In this document: positions 1-8,374 of the stretch, piece after piece
Layout: each line of letters begins with the position of its first letter
Numbering within the stretch: the stretch's first letter is position 1
Source: Listeria weihenstephanensis
GTDB taxonomy: Bacteria > Bacillota > Bacilli > Lactobacillales > Listeriaceae
Assembly (NCBI RefSeq): GCF_003534205.1
Contig: NZ_CP011102.1
Span: 248,001-312,000, forward strand
DNA length: 64,000 nt
Reading direction: 5' to 3'
Program-made: the position numbers and the translations under genes
Notes under the pieces: model-generated
What the model was told of the DNA's origin: nothing
What the model saw: only the letters and a program-made list of their open reading frames with translations
Database searches by the model: none

Positions 1-1095
1 CGCCGTGAAATTCTACCGCTTGAAAATGCGCAACGTATCGCGGTTATTGGGCCAAATGCGGATGCTTTATACAATCAACTCGGCGACTACACAGCCCCGC
101 AAAATTTGGCGGATGGCGTTACTATTTTACAAGGAATCAAGCAAATCGCGCCTGAAAATACGCGAATCAGCTATGAAAAAGGCTGCGATATCCGTGAAAA
201 AATAGCAGGTGGCATCGAACGTGCATCAGAACTCGCGAAATCAGCCGATACTGTCATCCTTGTTTTAGGCGGCTCGAGCGCGCGGAATTTTGATATGGAA
301 TTTTTGAATAATGGGGCGGTGAGCTCTAAGGGGCCGAACATGGATGCTGGGGAGAACGTGGACTTGGCGGATTTAGCACTGCCAGCCGTTCAGTTGGAAC
401 TTTTCCGAGCGTTGAAAAAACAAGGGAAGCCAGTCGTGGTTGTACTCGTGCAAGGGCGTCCGAATGCGATTCCAGAGATAAGCGAACAGGCCGATGCGCT
501 ACTCACGGCGTGGTATCCCGGTGCACAAGGCGGAATCGCGGTCGCAGAAACGTTGTTCGGAATCGTGAATCCATCAGGAAAACTGCCAGTCAGCATCCCG
601 CGCTCATCCGGTCAACTTCCGGTTTACTACAACCAAAAGGCGGGCGAATACAAAGAAGATTACTTTGACGAACGAGGCGCAGCGCTATATCCATTCGGGC
701 ATGGCTTGAGCTACAGCGACTTCGCGTATCAAGAAATCCACGCGATCCATCAAAGCAGGTCCGTTGCCGAGTTAGAAGCGGGGGGTAAGTTCCAATTCAA
801 AGTAACCATTCAAAACCGCGCCAATCGTACAGGTTCCGAAGTCGTGCAACTCTACATCCACGACCAAGAAGCGAGCATTACGCGACGCAAAAAAGAACTA
901 AAAGCTTTCCGAAAAGTCGAAATTGGAGCTAGTGAAACGGTAGAAGTGACGCTCGAAATCGGGCTTGCCGAACTACAAATCTGGTCGAATCAAAATCGAT
1001 GGGAATTAGAAACAGGTACCGTGCGAATTTTTGTAGGTGGAAGTTCCGTAACGGCGCTTGAGACAGTGATCGAGATAACAAACGGGGTGAGGTAA
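1..1095 (+). CDS. Beta-glucosidase, glycoside hydrolase family 3 (5'-truncated by window edge)
   Basis: The reading frame is open from base 1 and begins inside the protein, so the start and the N-terminal catalytic barrel are outside the window. The visible 364 residues start in the GH3 C-terminal domain (IAVIGPNAD then QLGDYT). They continue with the VVLVQGRPNAIPE and AWYPGAQGG segments typical of that domain and the PLYPFGHGLSY-like stretch ALYPFGHGLSYSDF. They end in a fibronectin-III-like domain that is usual at the C terminus of GH3 beta-glucosidases. The enzyme should cleave terminal beta-glucosides in the cytoplasm. The stop codon abuts the start of a PTS EIIA gene, which suggests uptake of a beta-glucoside by a PTS followed by hydrolysis. 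The exact substrate cannot be told. Confidence 0.9.
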   Translation, partial: RREILPLENAQRIAVIGPNADALYNQLGDYTAPQNLADGVTILQGIKQIAPENTRISYEKGCDIREKIAGGIERASELAKSADTVILVLGGSSARNFDMEFLNNGAVSSKGPNMDAGENVDLADLALPAVQLELFRALKKQGKPVVVVLVQGRPNAIPEISEQADALLTAWYPGAQGGIAVAETLFGIVNPSGKLPVSIPRSSGQLPVYYNQKAGEYKEDYFDERGAALYPFGHGLSYSDFAYQEIHAIHQSRSVAELEAGGKFQFKVTIQNRANRTGSEVVQLYIHDQEASITRRKKELKAFRKVEIGASETVEVTLEIGLAELQIWSNQNRWELETGTVRIFVGGSSVTALETVIEITNGVR

Positions 1096-1401
1096 ATGGA
1101 AGGAATGGAATTGGCTTCTTTTCAAATTATCGGGGCTGTCGGCGGTGCGCGAAGCAAGATAACAGAGGCTTTACAACTCGCGAGACAGCGAAAATTCACA
1201 GAAGCATACCGAAAAATCGATGAAGCGAACCATTATTTAAGCGAAGGTCATAAAAATCACGTAAGCCTTATCCAAAAAGAAGCAGAAGGTCAGAAAATCC
1301 CGATGTCGATGTTGTTCATACATGCCGAAGATCAGTTCATGACGACGTATTTACTTCGAGATATTGCTTATGAGATGGTGGCTTTGTGGAAAGAAATTTA
1401 A
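1096..1401 (+). CDS. PTS lactose/cellobiose-family EIIA component
   Basis: A 101-residue protein of the all-helical lactose/cellobiose EIIA family. The phosphorylatable histidine lies in MLFIHAEDQFMT, matching the family HAQDHLMT pattern. It passes phosphate from HPr to an EIIB partner that is not in the window. The start ATG directly follows the stop of the GH3 gene, with the Shine-Dalgarno sequence ggggtgagg inside the end of that gene. The two are therefore probably co-transcribed and translationally coupled. A second Met four residues later has a worse ribosome-binding site. The operon ends in a hairpin terminator just downstream. Confidence 0.9.
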   Translation: MEGMELASFQIIGAVGGARSKITEALQLARQRKFTEAYRKIDEANHYLSEGHKNHVSLIQKEAEGQKIPMSMLFIHAEDQFMTTYLLRDIAYEMVALWKEI

Positions 1402-1411
1402 TGTTTTTGAG

Positions 1412-1439
1412 CGTATACCTTGATTGGTATGCGTTTTTT
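1412..1439 (+). terminator. Rho-independent terminator after the EIIA gene
   Basis: Stem CGTATACC / GGTATGCG (8 bp, one G-U pair), loop of six bases, then six T. It separates the glucoside genes from the PadR operon. Confidence 0.8.
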
Positions 1440-1472
1440 GATGTGTAACAGTAACTTGTTGAATCTATTACC

Positions 1473-1505
1473 TTGACTGTCATAGTAATATGGTGTATAT
1501 TATAC
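1473..1505 (+). promoter_or_regulatory. Sigma-A promoter of the PadR operon, with overlapping dyad
   Basis: -35 TTGACT at 1473-1478, 17-bp spacer, -10 TATATT at 1496-1501. The -10 lies inside the palindrome GTATATTATAC (1495-1505). This is a plausible autoregulatory operator for the PadR protein encoded just downstream; that role is inference. Confidence 0.75.
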
Positions 1506-1521
1506 TCATGGAGGCGATCAC

Positions 1522-1854
1522 ATGGCTGATAAGAAACTTTCCTCTGATTTACTGAGAGGACACACGGATACGATTATTTTGAAGTTACTGATGAGCGGCG
1601 ATAAATATGGATATGACATTTTGAAGTTGATTCATTTGAATTCAGACGGGGAATATGAACTGAAAGAAGCCACGATGTATTCCAGTTTGAAGCGTTTGGA
1701 GAAAGAGGAGTGTATTGCTTCTTACTGGGGCGACGATGCTACCAAGGGCGGACGGCGAAAATATTATACATTGACCGAAAAAGGCGAGGAGCTATACGCA
1801 GAAAATAAACGGCAGTGGGAATCAGCAAAACGCATTCTCGAACAACTATTATGA
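1522..1854 (+). CDS. PadR-family transcriptional regulator
   Basis: A 110-residue winged-helix protein. It has the PadR pattern: LLRGHTDTIILKLLMSGDKYGYDI, then EATMYSSLKRLEKE (recognition helix region), then the wing GGRRKYYTLTEKG. PadR proteins are usually repressors of neighbouring exporter genes and of themselves. The ATG has a good ribosome-binding site (ggagg, 7-nt spacing). It heads an apparent four-gene operon with the HAAS/pentapeptide protein and the two ABC exporter subunits, with gaps of 14-18 bp or overlap. It probably controls this operon, perhaps in response to a toxic compound. Confidence 0.9.
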   Translation: MADKKLSSDLLRGHTDTIILKLLMSGDKYGYDILKLIHLNSDGEYELKEATMYSSLKRLEKEECIASYWGDDATKGGRRKYYTLTEKGEELYAENKRQWESAKRILEQLL

Positions 1855-1872
1855 GGAAAGAGGTTAGGAAAA

Positions 1873-2865
1873 ATGAATGAGAAATTAATTGGGTACATTG
1901 ATGGGCAGTTCAGCGCATACGAGGATACGGCGGAAATTAGCGAGCTAAAAGAAGAGCTGGTACATGATTTACAGGAGAAATACGGTGAGCTAGAAGCGCA
2001 AGGTTATGATACCGAAGAAGCATACGAGCTGACGATTCATTCACTAGGCGATATTTCTGAGGTCATTGAAAGCATTGGTGTGAAACGGAAAATGTCGCTG
2101 GAAGATAACCCAGCTTGGCAGGAAATTGAAGAAGCGAAAGCGCGTGCGGCGAATAATGACGGAACAATCAGAAGAAAAGTGACAGAAGGCTTTAATTTCA
2201 GTAACTCTGACTTGAGACACAGCCGCTTTGATGAGGGCGAATTTCGCGGCGTGAATTTTAAGCATTCCAACTTATCCGGGGTTAATTTCGATCATCGGGT
2301 GTTTATAGATGCTAGGCTGGATTACGTGAATCTAACGGGCGCTTCTTTTGAACAGGCGGAATTTCATATCGGTTCTTTAAAAGGTGTGTACGCTAAAAAA
2401 GGTGAGGGATCGCCGAGCTTTAGAGGTGCTTTTATGCAAGGTGTTAACGTTTCGGTTGCGATGTTAAAAGGCGCAGATTTTAGCTATGCGAATTTGGCCA
2501 ACTCGAAATTTAATGCTTCCGAGCTCTCTTACACCTCATTTGAAGGCGCGGATTTGACGTTTGCTGAATTGAAACAGTCCAGTATAAGCAAGTCGAAATT
2601 TGACAATGCGATATTTGACCAAACGGATTTCAGCTATTCTGATTTATCAAAAATGAACTTTGATGGCGAAACGTTTAAAGGTACTATTTTCAGAAGCACG
2701 GGGCTTGTTGGCGCGACTTTCCGAGATGCGACTTTTGAGAATGTTTCTTTCAAGGGAAGTTATGTAAAACGGGCGGATTTCACTGGTGCAGTAATGGATA
2801 TGGCGTCTTATGAAAGCTTGAAAACGAATCGGAAAGCGGATCTTAGCGGTATAATTCTAATGTAA
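1873..2865 (+). CDS. HAAS-domain protein with C-terminal pentapeptide repeats
   Basis: 330 residues. The first about 75 residues (MNEKLIGYIDGQFS through SLGDISEVIESIG) form a HAAS-type helical domain, which often sits between a PadR regulator and membrane proteins. Residues from about 110 to the end are pentapeptide-repeat sequence of the A(D/N)LXX type, for example FSYANLANSKFNASELSYTS. This should fold as a right-handed quadrilateral beta-helix. No transmembrane segment is seen, so the protein is probably cytoplasmic. HAAS domains are usually attached to membrane permease-like regions, so the fusion to a pentapeptide helix is uncommon. Its job is unknown. A link between the PadR protein and the exporter is a guess from gene order. 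Confidence 0.8.
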   Translation: MNEKLIGYIDGQFSAYEDTAEISELKEELVHDLQEKYGELEAQGYDTEEAYELTIHSLGDISEVIESIGVKRKMSLEDNPAWQEIEEAKARAANNDGTIRRKVTEGFNFSNSDLRHSRFDEGEFRGVNFKHSNLSGVNFDHRVFIDARLDYVNLTGASFEQAEFHIGSLKGVYAKKGEGSPSFRGAFMQGVNVSVAMLKGADFSYANLANSKFNASELSYTSFEGADLTFAELKQSSISKSKFDNAIFDQTDFSYSDLSKMNFDGETFKGTIFRSTGLVGATFRDATFENVSFKGSYVKRADFTGAVMDMASYESLKTNRKADLSGIILM

Positions 2866-2879
2866 AGGAAGCGTGTAAA

Positions 2880-3821
2880 ATGGTACAAAATACGATTTCG
2901 GTCCATAATTTGGAGAAGTCTTATAAAAATGTAGAAGTGTTGAAAAAAATCAGTTTCACCGTTGAAAAAGGCACAGTATTCGCGTTATTAGGGTCAAATG
3001 GTGCTGGAAAAACAACCACAATTCGGATTCTAGCGACACTGTTGAAGCCAGATGGTGGCGATGCGCAGATTTGTGATGCGGACGTTGTGAAGCAGGGAAA
3101 TTTGGTGCGCGCGGCCATTAGTTTAACTGGGCAAAATGCAGCGGTTGATGAAATTTTGACGGGGCGCGAGAATTTGCGATTGATTGCGAAATTACGGCAT
3201 TTGCCAGATGCAGCGGGGATTGCGGATGAATTGCTGGCACGGTTTGGCTTGACGGATGCGGCAGATCGGGCGCTTTCGACGTATTCTGGCGGGATGAGAC
3301 GCAGACTTGATCTCGCGATGAGCTTGGTCGGGAATCCGAAAGTTATCTTTTTGGATGAGCCTACGACAGGGCTTGATCCACAGAGTCGTTTGGCAATGTG
3401 GAAAATTATTCGGGAGCTCGCAAGCAACGGCACGACGGTATTTTTGACAACGCAATATTTGGAGGAAGCGGAACAGTTGGCGAACCAGATTGCGATTTTG
3501 AATGATGGTAAAATTGTCGCGAATGGCACGGTCGCTGAGTTGAAGCGGATGTTGCCGAACGGACATTTGGAATTGCGATTTGCGGAGGAACATGAGGTTG
3601 CAGCGGCAAACGCGGCGCTCGCAGAATTTGAGCCAGTTTTGAATGCGGAAGAGCAGTTGGTAGTGGTGACAATTGATGGCAGTACAGCGCAGTTAATGGC
3701 GATTCTTGGGAAACTGGAAGCGGCGAATATAGCGGTACTGGAATTCTCGCAAAAATCGCCGACGCTGGAGGACGTATTCCTCACAATTATTGATAGAAAG
3801 GGTGAGCATGATGCGGAATAA
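2880..3821 (+). CDS. ABC exporter ATP-binding protein (DrrA-like)
   Basis: 313 residues. Walker A GSNGAGKT (about 38-45), signature YSGGM (about 135-139), Walker B VIFLDE (about 155-160) and a C-terminal extension (LELRF... LEDVFLTI). The extension is typical of the DrrA/CcmA-like multidrug exporter ATPases. It energises the ABC-2 permease encoded next, whose start overlaps this stop. With PadR control the pair is likely to export a drug or an antimicrobial peptide; the substrate is unknown. The 5' part is rich in G-ending codons, unlike the 3' half of the permease. Confidence 0.93.
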   Translation: MVQNTISVHNLEKSYKNVEVLKKISFTVEKGTVFALLGSNGAGKTTTIRILATLLKPDGGDAQICDADVVKQGNLVRAAISLTGQNAAVDEILTGRENLRLIAKLRHLPDAAGIADELLARFGLTDAADRALSTYSGGMRRRLDLAMSLVGNPKVIFLDEPTTGLDPQSRLAMWKIIRELASNGTTVFLTTQYLEEAEQLANQIAILNDGKIVANGTVAELKRMLPNGHLELRFAEEHEVAAANAALAEFEPVLNAEEQLVVVTIDGSTAQLMAILGKLEAANIAVLEFSQKSPTLEDVFLTIIDRKGEHDAE

Positions 3822-4569
3822 TTGGAATGATATGCAAGTAATGGTTGGACGCAACATGAAGCATGCCTTTCGAAGTGCGGATACGATTATCACAACCATT
3901 GCGATGCCACTGATGATTATGTTGATGTTTGTTTATGTTTTTGGAGGTTCGATTGATACAGGTTCAGAAAATTATATTAATTATGTTGTTCCAGGGATCA
4001 TGTTTTTATGTATCGCGATGGGGTCAACGTATACGGCAGTAAGGCTAAATCATGATGTGACGACGGGGATTATTGACCGTTTCCACTCGATGCCAATCGC
4101 CAAATCATCCATTTTGACAGGGCATGTGGTGACTTCGGTCGTATTCAATTTAATTTCGACGCTGGTCGTTGTCTTGGTAGCATTCCTATTGGGATTCAGG
4201 CCAGAAGCAGGATTCATTGGCTGGCTCGTCGTTATTTTGATTTTACTATTGTTCACGCTAGCGATGACATGGATTGCGGTGATATCCGGATTGCTCGCAA
4301 AAAGCGCAGAAGGTTCAGGCTCGTTCAGCTACCTCATCCTACTGCTACTATTCGTCAGCTCCGCGTTCACACCGACAGATTCGATGACAAAAATCGTTCG
4401 GGCATTTGCAGAAAATCAACCAATGACGCCGATTATCGAGAGTGTGCGATCACTTCTCGTGGGCAACGTAAACACCGGCGAAGTTTGGACGGCAATCGCT
4501 TGGTGCGGAGGGATTTTCATTGTCGCGATGGTAGCCTCGATGCAGATTTACAAACGGAAAACTGAATAG
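3808..4569 (+). CDS. ABC-2 type exporter permease
   Basis: About 253 residues with six predicted membrane helices. It has the ABC-2 family pattern of a soluble start, IAMPLMIMLMFVYVFGG, a central MGSTYTAVRLNHDVTTGIIDRF coupling-type region and SMPIAKSSILTGHV. Two adjacent ATG codons (3808 and 3811) are possible. 3811 has slightly better spacing to the ggtga ribosome-binding site, while an upstream TTG at 3790 is poorly placed. It overlaps the end of the ATPase gene by 14 nt, implying coupled translation. It is the membrane half of the exporter in the PadR-controlled operon. Confidence 0.9.
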   Translation: MMRNNWNDMQVMVGRNMKHAFRSADTIITTIAMPLMIMLMFVYVFGGSIDTGSENYINYVVPGIMFLCIAMGSTYTAVRLNHDVTTGIIDRFHSMPIAKSSILTGHVVTSVVFNLISTLVVVLVAFLLGFRPEAGFIGWLVVILILLLFTLAMTWIAVISGLLAKSAEGSGSFSYLILLLLFVSSAFTPTDSMTKIVRAFAENQPMTPIIESVRSLLVGNVNTGEVWTAIAWCGGIFIVAMVASMQIYKRKTE

Positions 4570-4571
4570 TG

Positions 4572-4614
4572 AAAAAGGATAACCATCCCAGTGAGGCGGT
4601 GGTTATCCTTTTTT
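4572..4614. terminator. Bidirectional terminator between convergent genes
   Basis: Long stem AAAAAGGATAACCA / TGGTTATCCTTTTT at 4572-4585 and 4600-4613, with A-rich and T-rich flanks. It can end both the ABC exporter operon (+) and the ligase gene (-). Confidence 0.85.
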
Positions 4615-4618
4615 GCGT

Positions 4619-6148
4619 CTAATTTTCGCTATTTTGAAGCGAACGTTCCAATTCCAAACGCTGAATTTTCATTGTCGCCGTCCTTGGCATTTCATCATAT
4701 TTCATGAGAATCGGTTCGTTGAGATGCGGCAAGTCAGATACTTTTTTCCACCACAAATCCCAATTCATTTCCGCGCTCTCATTCACCGCAACAATCGGCT
4801 GCGGACTCCCATTTTTCCCCCGAATAATCACGACCTCATCCAGAAAAGTCAGTTCATCAAGCAGGGCATCCTCAATCGCGAGCGTACTATCAATTTTATC
4901 AACAAGATCGACTTGGCGGTCAAGCAAGGAAAGACCTCCGAGTCGACTTTTGACACCGTAATCGCCACTGTCCCACCAAGCTCCATAAACATTTTCCTCA
5001 AAGCGCGGCGTCTCTTTGTAGTACGTCAGCGCCCGACCTTTCGAGAACATCTGGATATTCCCGCTTACGCCAGCAGCAACCGGTTTCCCGTCTTGATTTA
5101 CAATCCGCGCCTTCGTCAAACCAGGCATTCCAATACCCATCGCACGCGCATTCGTCCGTTTAAGCGTAGACTTCGTATGGAACCGCATAATCATCGGACC
5201 ACATTCACTCTGCCCATACACCTGCAAAAACACCGGCAAGCGATACTCCGAGCACCGCAAAAAAGTCGCCATCGTCTCCTTGTTAATCGCGTCAAACGTG
5301 GAATGATAATACTTCACACTCTGAAAAACGTCAGGCTCCTCCCGAGCAAGCGACGCCCACTGCACAAAATGATTCGGATGCGTTTCCAAAACCATCGGCG
5401 CATAATCCGTCAAAACGCGCGTAATGTTGGCGCGACTCGGATTCGCAATTGGAAGTAGCGGGAATCCCTTCGCCATAAGCGACGAAATCCCGATATTAAA
5501 ACGCGAATGCACCGGCGAAATATGAAAAGCGACCAAACCACGCTTGCGGATGAGACTCAAAATATTCTTTTGCCATTTCGTCCGCCATCCCATTGAGTTC
5601 GCCGAATGCGCGATGAGCTTCGGAACCCCAGTCGTACCAGAAGTATGAGTCATGTAGGAAATCGTGTCAGGCGTAAGGAAATCCTGCTCACAAAGCTTGC
5701 CAAAAGTCGTTGCGAGAATTTCCTCAACCGCGATTAATTTCGAGGCAGGCAGGTTTTTCAGACTTTGCGCTTTTGCCGCCGTATCCCCGTCAAAAATCAT
5801 CCAAGGATCGTCCAGCCTCGCGACCAGAATGTCCATCGTTTCAGCAGGAAGATGCGCCGAAATCATGATTGGCACCGCACCGAGATAAGAGACCGCAACA
5901 GCTAAAAGGTACGTGTCGAATTTGGCTGATTTATAAACGATGACCTTCTCGCCCTTTTTGACACCGATTTTGTACAATTGCGTCGCCTTCGTGATGAGGG
6001 CATTTTTTGAATCCGCGTATGTAGTTTGCAATTGAAGTTCAGGAAAAGCAGTCAGCGGCTCGTCGAAGTAAATCGCCTGGCCTGGAAAACGCTCCGCAGC
6101 TTCCGCGAAATTGGTATAGAGGTTTAGTGGTTTGTATTTGTTAAACAT
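4619..6148 (-). CDS. AMP-forming acyl-CoA synthetase / ligase (ANL superfamily)
   Basis: 509 residues. P-loop-like motif THTSGTTGVPK (about 167-177), YGQSE (about 311-315), DSGDYG (about 393-398) and the C-terminal catalytic lysine region PRTATMKIQR. All core adenylation motifs are present, so the enzyme should activate a carboxylic acid with ATP, probably to an acyl-CoA. The order of motifs fits fatty or aryl acid ligases more than amino-acid adenylating domains; no carrier-protein gene is nearby. The ATG has an aaaggag sequence at an unusually long distance (about 14 nt), so the start is less certain. The gene stands alone between terminators. Confidence 0.8.
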   Translation of the reverse strand: MFNKYKPLNLYTNFAEAAERFPGQAIYFDEPLTAFPELQLQTTYADSKNALITKATQLYKIGVKKGEKVIVYKSAKFDTYLLAVAVSYLGAVPIMISAHLPAETMDILVARLDDPWMIFDGDTAAKAQSLKNLPASKLIAVEEILATTFGKLCEQDFLTPDTISYMTHTSGTTGVPKLIAHSANSMGWRTKWQKNILSLIRKRGLVAFHISPVHSRFNIGISSLMAKGFPLLPIANPSRANITRVLTDYAPMVLETHPNHFVQWASLAREEPDVFQSVKYYHSTFDAINKETMATFLRCSEYRLPVFLQVYGQSECGPMIMRFHTKSTLKRTNARAMGIGMPGLTKARIVNQDGKPVAAGVSGNIQMFSKGRALTYYKETPRFEENVYGAWWDSGDYGVKSRLGGLSLLDRQVDLVDKIDSTLAIEDALLDELTFLDEVVIIRGKNGSPQPIVAVNESAEMNWDLWWKKVSDLPHLNEPILMKYDEMPRTATMKIQRLELERSLQNSEN

Positions 6149-6275
6149 GGATGGGTGGTCAACTCCTTTTTTGGTTGTGATGGGGTTATTATAGCATTAT
6201 TGTGAGGGAGTTTACAAAGTGTTAGGAGAAATTTAGTAGAAATCGATAATAATAGGAGGATAATATTTCTTTGTT

Positions 6276-6284
6276 TGGTATAAT
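6276..6284 (+). promoter_or_regulatory. Extended -10 promoter of the GIY-YIG/DUF2075 gene
   Basis: TGGTATAAT, an extended -10 element (TGn-TATAAT), about 45 bp before the chosen start; no good -35 is visible. Confidence 0.6.
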
Positions 6285-6330
6285 AGGAGAATATCATAAT
6301 GATCTGTTCGATGCTAAAGGGGAAATGAAC

Positions 6331-7980
6331 ATGAATTCAAAACTAATCCAGATTAAAAAATTCGAAAAAGAACCAATCCAAGAAATCGATTCAGCGTACT
6401 TCAATAACTACCCAATCGTCTACATTCTCTACAACGATACCAAAAGACCGGCTGCATACATTGGGCAAACTGTTCATTTGCAACGACGAATGAAACAACA
6501 TCTAAGCGATACAAAACGGAAATCATTAAAAACCGCTCTATTCATTGGTAACGAAAAATTCAATCAGTCGGCCACCTACAATGTAGAAACGAATCTGATC
6601 AACTTTTTTATTGCCGAGAAAAGATATAAGCTTCAAAATGTCAGCCAAACTTTGGATAATAAAATACATGATTATTACAACAAAGAGTATTACGATCAGA
6701 CGTTTTTCGATTCTATCTGGGATGAACTTCGCGAGCAGAATATTGTCAGGGAGACTCTCGACGATCTGAGGAATAAAGACGTTTTCAAATTGTCACCATA
6801 TAAAGAATTATCCGCAGAACAGATGGATTTGAAGCATCACATTATCGATTATTGTAAAAGGCATATTGACGATGACAAGCACAGTATATTCTTCATTGAG
6901 GGTGACGCTGGTACGGGGAAAAGTGTGGTTCTAAGTTCGACTTTCAATACCATACAAGATCTTTCACAGGATAAAGCCTCGAAATTATACGATACGGAAA
7001 ATTATTTACTTGTAAACCATCAGGAAATGCTGAAAACTTACAAAGAAATTTCAGAAACATTACCAAATCTAAAGAAAAAGAATTTCATGAAGCCAACCAG
7101 TTTTATCAATAGAAAAACAAGGCCAGAGAAGGCAGTAGCTGATATAGTATTTGTCGACGAGGCACATTTACTACTTTCCAAAAAAGATAGTTATAATAAT
7201 TTCAATCAAGACAATCATTTGGAGGAAATCATCAAGCAGAGCAAGATTACAATTGTCGTATACGATCGAAAGCAGGTACTAAAGTTCAAGAGTTATTGGG
7301 ATGACAATCTAATTAATCATGTCAAACGCGGTATTCATAGTGAGGTACTTATGCTAACAAATCAATTTAGGATTCGAGCAGAAGAAGAAATTCTAAATTG
7401 GATGGACGCATTTACAAATAAAAAGGTCCTACCGCTACCAAAATCGGTCACGAACGCGAGAAAAGATAGCTTTGAACTTGAAATTTTTTCAGATGCAGGT
7501 GAAATGTACAAGAAAATTCAGCAGAAGAATAAGAAGTACGGTCTGTCCAGATTAGTATCCACGTTTGATTATCTGCACAAAAAAGACAAGAAAGACTACT
7601 TTATAGAGGAACCCAATTTTAAACTACCATGGAACCGTACCGACTATAAAACAACATGGGCAGAGGTTGACGAAACGATTAATGAAGTCGGCTCTATTTA
7701 TACGATTCAAGGGTTTGATTTGAATTACGTGGGAATCATTCTGGGACCGTCTGTATCCTACAATTTTGAAAAAGACGAACTGGAGATTATAACTACCAAT
7801 TATAAGGATTCAGAGGCATTCAAGGCGAGGGAGGATATTCCTGCAGATCGAGTAGAAGAAGTAAAGACACAGATTATTTTAAATTCTATCAATGTCCTGA
7901 TGAAACGAGGAATTCATGGCTTATATATTTATGCCTCGGATTCAAAACTGCGTCTGAAACTAGAGTCATTAACCAATTAA
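6331..7980 (+). CDS. GIY-YIG nuclease domain fused to DUF2075 helicase-like ATPase
   Basis: 549 residues from the ATG at 6331, chosen because aaagggga lies 7 nt upstream; earlier in-frame starts lie on the promoter. Residues about 28-100 form a GIY-YIG nuclease domain (IVYILY, YIGQT, R52/R53, E86). Residues about 160-549 are a DUF2075 domain: Walker A GDAGTGKS (about 191-198), Walker B FVDEAH (about 274-279), QFRIRAEEE and a late YTIQGFDLNYVG motif. The last two resemble superfamily 1 helicase motifs. Base composition is visibly more AT-rich than in the neighbours, suggesting transfer. It forms a two-gene unit with a MazG-like pyrophosphohydrolase 19 bp downstream. A role in anti-phage defence is an inference; DNA repair is an alternative. 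Confidence 0.85.
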   Translation: MNSKLIQIKKFEKEPIQEIDSAYFNNYPIVYILYNDTKRPAAYIGQTVHLQRRMKQHLSDTKRKSLKTALFIGNEKFNQSATYNVETNLINFFIAEKRYKLQNVSQTLDNKIHDYYNKEYYDQTFFDSIWDELREQNIVRETLDDLRNKDVFKLSPYKELSAEQMDLKHHIIDYCKRHIDDDKHSIFFIEGDAGTGKSVVLSSTFNTIQDLSQDKASKLYDTENYLLVNHQEMLKTYKEISETLPNLKKKNFMKPTSFINRKTRPEKAVADIVFVDEAHLLLSKKDSYNNFNQDNHLEEIIKQSKITIVVYDRKQVLKFKSYWDDNLINHVKRGIHSEVLMLTNQFRIRAEEEILNWMDAFTNKKVLPLPKSVTNARKDSFELEIFSDAGEMYKKIQQKNKKYGLSRLVSTFDYLHKKDKKDYFIEEPNFKLPWNRTDYKTTWAEVDETINEVGSIYTIQGFDLNYVGIILGPSVSYNFEKDELEIITTNYKDSEAFKAREDIPADRVEEVKTQIILNSINVLMKRGIHGLYIYASDSKLRLKLESLTN

Positions 7981-7999
7981 TTTTTAGGAGGTACTTGAG

Positions 8000-8329
8000 G
8001 TGGACGATATACTGGCTAAAATAAATGGTTTCAGAGAAGAACGTGATTGGCGGCAATTTCATAATCCGAAAGACTTATCTATTTCGATTTCATTGGAAGC
8101 AGCGGAATTACTAGAAAATTTTCAATGGAAAACAAGTGAAGAAGTCCTAAATGGGGATATGGAGAATGTGAAAGAAGAGATTGCGGATGTTTTGATATAC
8201 TCGTTGATGCTTGCGTCAGATTTGAACATGGACGTCAGTGAGATAATTGAGGAAAAGCTGCATAAGAACAGTTTGAAATACCCCATAGCAAGCAGTAAGG
8301 GAAGTAGTAAAAAGTACACAGAGTTATAA
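8000..8329 (+). CDS. MazG-like nucleotide pyrophosphohydrolase
   Basis: 109 residues starting at GTG, with a strong aggagg site 8 nt upstream. It shows the all-alpha NTP pyrophosphatase metal-binding pattern: SLEAAELLENFQW (first E-x2-E-like pair) and VKEEIADVLIYSLMLA (E-E-x2-D). It resembles the short MazG / dCTPase (RS21-C6) group that hydrolyses (d)NTPs to monophosphate and pyrophosphate. Close coupling to the GIY-YIG/DUF2075 gene suggests they work together, for example by limiting nucleotides during phage infection. That role is inferred. A terminator follows. Confidence 0.85.
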   Translation: MDDILAKINGFREERDWRQFHNPKDLSISISLEAAELLENFQWKTSEEVLNGDMENVKEEIADVLIYSLMLASDLNMDVSEIIEEKLHKNSLKYPIASSKGSSKKYTEL

Positions 8330-8332
8330 AAT

Positions 8333-8370
8333 AAAACGGCTCATTCGCATCATGGAATGAGCCGTTTTTT
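8333..8370. terminator. Bidirectional terminator
   Basis: Stem AAAACGGCTCATTC / GAATGAGCCGTTTT (14 bp), flanked by A and T runs. It separates the MazG-like gene (+) from the MFS gene (-). Confidence 0.9.
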
Positions 8371-8374
8371 TTGT

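Noticed and set aside
4613-5458. Rightward 281-codon frame opposite the AMP-forming ligase
   Set aside because: Shadow of the ligase gene: rich in Arg, His and Pro, with no family match and no ribosome-binding site.
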